Part shown: in pieces, positions 59,241-64,000 of the stretch | Layout of the letters: the number at the start of each line of letters is the position of its first letter | How positions within the stretch are numbered: the first letter of the stretch is position 1 | From: Glossina fuscipes | Taxonomy: Eukaryota > Arthropoda > Insecta > Diptera > Glossinidae | Direction of reading: 5' to 3' | DNA: 64,000 nucleotides | NCBI RefSeq assembly: GCF_014805625.2 | Contig: NW_023998422.1 | Location: 290,035-354,034, forward strand | Translations under genes and position numbers: made by a program | Notes under the pieces: model-generated | What the model was told of the DNA's origin: nothing | What the model saw: only the letters and a program-made list of their open reading frames with translations | Databases searched by the model: none

Positions 59241-59962
59241 TTTGTTAACAGAAATATCTCCTCCGAAGATTGTCATAGTATTTACATCCAAAAATGGCCA
59301 ACCATCGCAATTTTATTCGGACAATTTATCGACATGCCTTTAGAATGTCCAAGTAAGATGTTTATGCAGAAGTCCTACAATATCAATAATAAGTTTGTGA
59401 TATACTTGAAAGGGAAAAAATCTCAATTGAAAATTTAAATTTACGTTTTTAAGGTACAAAATCGTGACATTAGCTTATGTACCTTTATTAACTTTATTAA
59501 CCCTTACAACACTCTTTAGGGACAAATGAGTTAATTTTTTGTGTTATGTATTTTCTCAAATGTTTTTAATTTTTCTAAATATTTATCCGCGAACTTTTTA
59601 AGAATTTTTTTTTCTTTTTTATGATGCATTTAGATGGAATTAACAAAATTTTTCTACTGCATTTAAATAAAAAACAATACTAAAACTATTATTGGAATCA
59701 AAATAAAATAAAAAGGTTTGATATTCATTTTTCTAAGGAATAAATGAGAAAATGGTCGTAAATACATAGAAGTACCGAAAGGGAAACTTTTTGTACAATG
59801 ATCGTAAGGCATCAAAGGTTTACGTTAACGGCTGCCTGAATAAGAAACGAGATTGGAGTAGTAAGTGGGAAAGAGGATTCAACTTTATTGATTTAAAATA
59901 TCATTTTCCTAAAGCCATTGGAAAACTTTAAATAGATATTTTTTTCTATCGAAAGAAACAAG

Positions 59963-60725
59963 AACATTGTAGTCAGCCAAAGCCGGCCATTACATACCCT
60001 ACACCACTTCGTCTAGTATAGTTATTTACTCGCTTTGTTAATAATACAGTTGATGGCAACAATTTTCATGAAATTCTTTCTTTGCATTGGGCAGGATCCA
60101 GAAATAGGCGTAGATAGTCAGTCAGGTATTTTATTTTAAATTTCTATTATGGATCAATTTTTATCACCACGTATTAAAATTTAGACTTTTCTGCTCTTCA
60201 AAGGATAAATTTTCATGAAATCCTTATTAGAATAGAATCCAAAATATAGGCCGAGATGGTCCAAATTTGTTACAATCAATTTTTTTATGCTAAATTACTA
60301 TTATGATATAATTTCCATCACGAACCATTGAAAATTATACGTTATTGTCGAATGAAGTTCAGTTTCCATATGAGAGGAGATCCAAAAATTGGCACTAGTT
60401 GGGCAAAAGTTTTCATACCAATTTCGAATGCCGAAATACTACTATTCCAATTGTTTTCCTTATAATAATTTTTCACAATGGGGCTTTGTAAGGGGAGTAG
60501 TGGAAAAAGGGGACCAATCCAAACCATCTTCAATAGCGTTCGTGCTTGGGTCAAAACAAGTCACTGTAAATTATTTCATGAAAATATATCAAAAATTGCG
60601 ACCTATAGCTTGAACACAATTTTACATGAAGACAAACAGGCTTAGAATCATTATCTGAATTGATCGGTCTATCTTAAGCCCTTATGCGTGTTACTGACGA
60701 CCGCACTAATTTAATATACCCTGCA
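59963..60725 (+). repeat. Dispersed repeat family B, copy 3
   Basis: Same orientation as 48404-49235. It opens AACATTGTAGTCAGCCAAAG and TACATACCCTACACCACTTC, and ends TTAATATACCCTGCACC. It contains AAAAATTGCGACCTATAGC and GAACACAATTTTACATG blocks found in copy 1. Confidence 0.7.
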
Positions 60726-61319
60726 CCTGTAGCTAACCATTGGGTTATTAAGTTTATTCAGCGAGCATAACGCGTAGCAAGAATGAATCGGTAACAAGCC
60801 GTGAATATCTTAACTACAAACTGGAGGTCAAATTACGTCAACAGTTAGATGACAATGTTATACGTTTACAATGCAATCAACCACAATTAATATAATAAAT
60901 GCAAGAATATACGAAGAATGTGCTGGGTACGAAAACCGAGGTTAACTTATCGTGCCCGTCCATCAACAACAAAAAATACACTAGAGTTTTTATTCTGGCC
61001 GTATGACAAACGGAAATATTCATCAAAAAATTCAAAGTGTATAAATTCTCGATCGACACACGGTTATGGATCAATATAGTCATATCTCTTATCGCATTGG
61101 AAATGGCACGGTCGGGAAAAATTTACGCTGGGGGATTGTCGATATTTCGTACAAGTTATTAGTTAACGGCTCAAAGAAGCAACGCACGCGCAATAGTCGT
61201 AATAAGTAAGAAAAGTGTATTCGTCTTGTGACGAATCTTTGATTGTCCATCGCGTCAAACCAACGCTTTGGCTTGGTCTATTGGAAATTGTTTGAAACTT
61301 TTCTAGCCTTTGGCCTAGA

Positions 61320-61690
61320 AAATAGGGACAACTTAAGATAGACCCACTTTTTATTATACCCATCGATTCAGAATCATTTTCGAAATCGATCTAAACTTGT
61401 CTGTCTCTACGTCTGATGTCTGTCCATGTATTTTTGTGTTGTAAACTTTGAGATATTTTGATTTTAATACACTGACGCTCCTTCGTCTAACGACGAACAC
61501 CATTGATAATAGTTTAGATCGGTTCACGTTTTTCCCCATATAACGACTTTTCAGAACAGAGTATTGTATGGGGAAGAATTTCCCGGTAAAAATGGCTATG
61601 TAGTAGTATATCCGCATTTCAAATTGGCATGAAAACTTTGAACTGACTGAGTCAATTTTGTCCATTTTTGCACAGCGGCTACAGCGTCGC
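61320..61690 (-). repeat. Dispersed repeat family B, partial copy
   Basis: Starts AAGATAGACCCACTTTTTAT, then ATCGATTCAGAATCATTTTC, GTCTGTCTC and CCCCATATAACGACTTTTCA, all present in the copy at 51250 in the same order. The distal part (the TACCCTACACCAC end) is missing. Confidence 0.65.
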
Positions 61691-62125
61691 ACATAGAATA
61701 TACCTTCAAATGCTTTTACATTAATCTGCTCTAGTTTATGAGTAATTAGCTAATAAGTAATTTTTAATTTTTTTTTGCAAAACAGAGGTGTTTTCAGTTT
61801 TCGCGGTATCGTGGGCGTGCCCTTCAATCGAGTTTGCAAATTTTCAATATCAACTTGGGCGCAGGGGCTTCTAATGTTTCCGCCAAATTTCAAGTCGATT
61901 CATTCATTTTTGCGGCCAGGAGAGTGTTTACCGCGGACATTATACAGGAGGACATACACATAGACGGACAGACGAAGATGCTTAAATTGATTCAGAATTT
62001 GATATTGATTAAGAATGTATATTTATTTTTTGGGATCGCTGATGCCTCCTTCTGGGCATTGTAAACATTTTCACAAAATGAATATATCGGTCATCCTTCG
62101 GTGATGGGTATAAAGAGTTTTTCGT
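61690..62125 (-). repeat. Dispersed repeat family A, diverged copy 3
   Basis: On the minus strand it reads TCTCCTGGCCGCAAAAATGA followed by CGACTTGAAATTT and TTGATATTGAAAATT, matching the left part of 44250-44330. The plus strand carries GGACGGACGAAG-like and GGGCATTGTAAACATTTTC blocks echoed at 63420-63460. Confidence 0.5.
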
Positions 62126-63259
62126 TTCCGTAAGTATGTAACAATTCATGTTGAAAACTTTACTTTCGTATGCACTTTTGGCTCAAGCACGCAAGTAGTG
62201 TACGCATAATGATATTGAATAAGTAATTCAATCGCTTTGTTCAGAAACGCGTCAATCGAAGAGAATGAAAAAATAGTTTGTAGAGATTTACAGAAGAGAC
62301 AGCAGAACTTATTATTGAAGGTATGAAGCCCTAGAAATACATTTCCGAATATAGTCTTACAATTAACGTGTTAAGAGTGTGATGTTTTTATTAAGCTACT
62401 GCTGCCTGCCCAATTCATTTATTATTTATTAATTTTTTATTTAAATTGAAATCAAAATTAAATATTCTATAAAAGTCTTTAAAAAATATTTAACAAAAGA
62501 TGCATGTATCTAGGAACGCGTATCTTTTTATTAAATATATTTTAATTATACTATGAAAACTTGCAGACTATAAGTAATCTGTGGTTAGTGGGCATAAAAA
62601 TCAAAAACCATTCTACGTGCCAAGATTATTTTTTGGGAGATCAGATAAAGGTAATTAAAAATTAAAAAAAAAATATTTATACGCATCGCCAAAGGACGAC
62701 ATGTATATTCATTCTGTCAAAACCTTGGCAACACCCATAAGGAAGTATCAGAGATCCCATAAAGTGCATATATTTTTGGTCCAACTTTCAATTTCGAATC
62801 GATTTAAGCATGTCCATCTGTTCGCTTGTCTATCTGTCCGTCTGACCAACCAAGTAATACTCGATGAATATACAAAATTCGGCCACAGCCAGGTATGTTG
62901 CGCGGCTAATTAATTTTATGGTGACTTTTAAACAATGGCCTCTAAATATATTTGACGACATATATCTATTTTTTCAGAAAGAGATCATTATGATTCTCTT
63001 TATTTCTCGAACTGGCGCAGTCGAAAAAATGAAGGTGAAAAGCTGACATTTGGTGAAGACATTCCCGGATCCATTTAGAATCCATGATTAAAAAATAGTT
63101 GTGCATGCCTGTGTGCGAGTCCGCAATAAGGAAGAAATTGGAAGCACCGTTTTAACTCTCTTGTTACCCTTAATTTATTACGTATATGGATATTGTAATA
63201 ATTCGTAAATGCCGGCATACTCTTATTGGCGTATACGTGTCATAAGTACACAAAACAAC

Positions 63260-63850
63260 TAAGAAAATTATATTCGGTTGTAACTGAATCTTGTAAACCT
63301 ATCATTGTCATCCTAAAAAGTACTAGAGATAGACAGACAGTCGGACGGATGGACGGACATGCTTGACTGCATTCCAAATTTGACGCCGGTCAAAGATATA
63401 TATATATATATACGTTGTAGGGATTTCTGCTTCTGCGCATTATAAATGTTCTGACAAAGAAATGAAATTATATAATAACTACACACTGTAATGTTGAGTC
63501 AATTTCATCCGTTTTTGTGCAGGTAATATAGTATAGTCTATGTAATGTACGCACATATTTTTATAAGCTTATCTGCTGCAGCTTGCGAGTAATAAGCAAA
63601 CAATGATTTTTCCCTTTGGAAAACCGAGGTGCTTTCAATTTACAACGTACTGTAGGCGCGGGCTTCGGCCGATTCGGTCTGCGATTTTTGCGGTCAAGAG
63701 AATGTTTGTCAAAGATATTGTAGAGACGGCCGGACGGTCACGTTTAAATTAATTCGGCATTTGATGCCGATCAAGAATATATACACCGCTTGGAATCTTT
63801 CCTTTTTGGTGTTGCAAGTAGTTTCTCGTCCTTCAGTGCGCTTTCAGACT
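63260..63850 (-). repeat. Dispersed repeat family A relative, diverged copy 4
   Basis: Contains TTCGGTTGTAACTGAATCTT, GACAGACAGTCGGACGGATG, TGCGCATTATAAATGTTCTG and GGTCAAGAGAATGTTTGTC, in an order similar to 61690-62125. It is interrupted by a TA run at 63396-63412. Confidence 0.45.
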
Positions 63851-64000
63851 ATAGCACCGTGGACCATCCCAAGTGATTAAATGCACGATAATTACTAAAT
63901 ATATGGATTATGAGCACATTTTTTTTCTTTTTTTGATTTGGGCAATCGATTAAAGAATGTCCCCTCTTCGCGTAACGTAGTGACAGTGACAAAGAAAGAA

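Larger units (their letters stand above)
59241..64000. other. 3' flank of Inos and repeat-rich intergenic DNA
   Basis: No gene recognised to the end of the window. Contains the Inos polyadenylation region, one long copy and one fragment of repeat family B, and inverted relatives of repeat family A at 61690-62125 and 63480-63850. Tracts such as CAGACAGTCGGACGGATGG (about 63330) belong to these repeats. Confidence 0.55.

Noticed and set aside
63330..63412. CRISPR-like or satellite array from GTCGGACGGATGGACGG-type strings
   Set aside because: These are degenerate parts of dispersed fly repeats without regular spacers.

Overview
This is nuclear DNA from an insect, almost certainly a higher fly (Diptera: Brachycera). 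The genes are split by GT-AG introns, the DNA is AT-rich, and every gene recognised has a well-known fly counterpart. The repeat style (a mariner element, a dispersed 0.8-kb repeat opening with a TATACCCTACACCAC-like string, intergenic GTCCGTCTGTC-like tracts) recalls calyptrate flies such as tsetse (Glossina) or house fly. That genus-level guess rests on memory, not on a search.

Layout. 2.1-3.6 kb (+): aquaporin-11/12-like channel. 6.3-15.3 kb (-): a very large FLASH (CASP8AP2)-like nuclear protein. 17.2-19.6 kb (+): ORC3/latheo, divergent from FLASH. 19.7-20.7 kb: unresolved coding-like sequence on both strands. 24.3-26.4 kb (-): Hippo (MST1/2) kinase with its SARAH tail. 28.1-29.4 kb: a mariner transposon with perfect 32-nt inverted ends and a frameshifted transposase. 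31.9-32.7 kb (-): a broken Brca2-like fragment carrying a BRC repeat. 33.2-36.0 kb (-): vreteno (RRM, MYND, two Tudor domains; piRNA pathway). 38.9-40.2 kb (-): PEX13. 40.9-43.6 kb (+): HPS5/pink, divergent from PEX13. 43.6-54.8 kb: a gene-poor, repeat-filled block. 54.8-59.2 kb (+): myo-inositol-1-phosphate synthase (Inos) with a 2.5-kb first intron. 59.2-64 kb: more repeat.

The genes are unrelated housekeeping, signalling and germline genes, as is normal for an animal chromosome; there is no operon. FLASH (histone mRNA processing) and ORC3 (replication origins) are both S-phase genes and lie head to head, but 1.9 kb apart. I rebuilt exon-intron structures by matching donor and acceptor sites to reading phase. 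The phases close exactly for AQP, FLASH, ORC3, Hippo, vreteno, PEX13, HPS5 and Inos, giving predicted proteins of 265, 2184, 721, 693, 669, 398, 736 and 561 residues.

I found no wholly new gene system. The observations most worth following are: the broken BRC-repeat fragment; a 39-nt perfect copy of a PEX13 coding segment 18 kb away; a tRNA-derived SINE pair; a G+C-rich reading frame with 42-nt repeats; conserved-looking codons on both strands just past ORC3; and nested inverted copies of a dispersed non-coding repeat.
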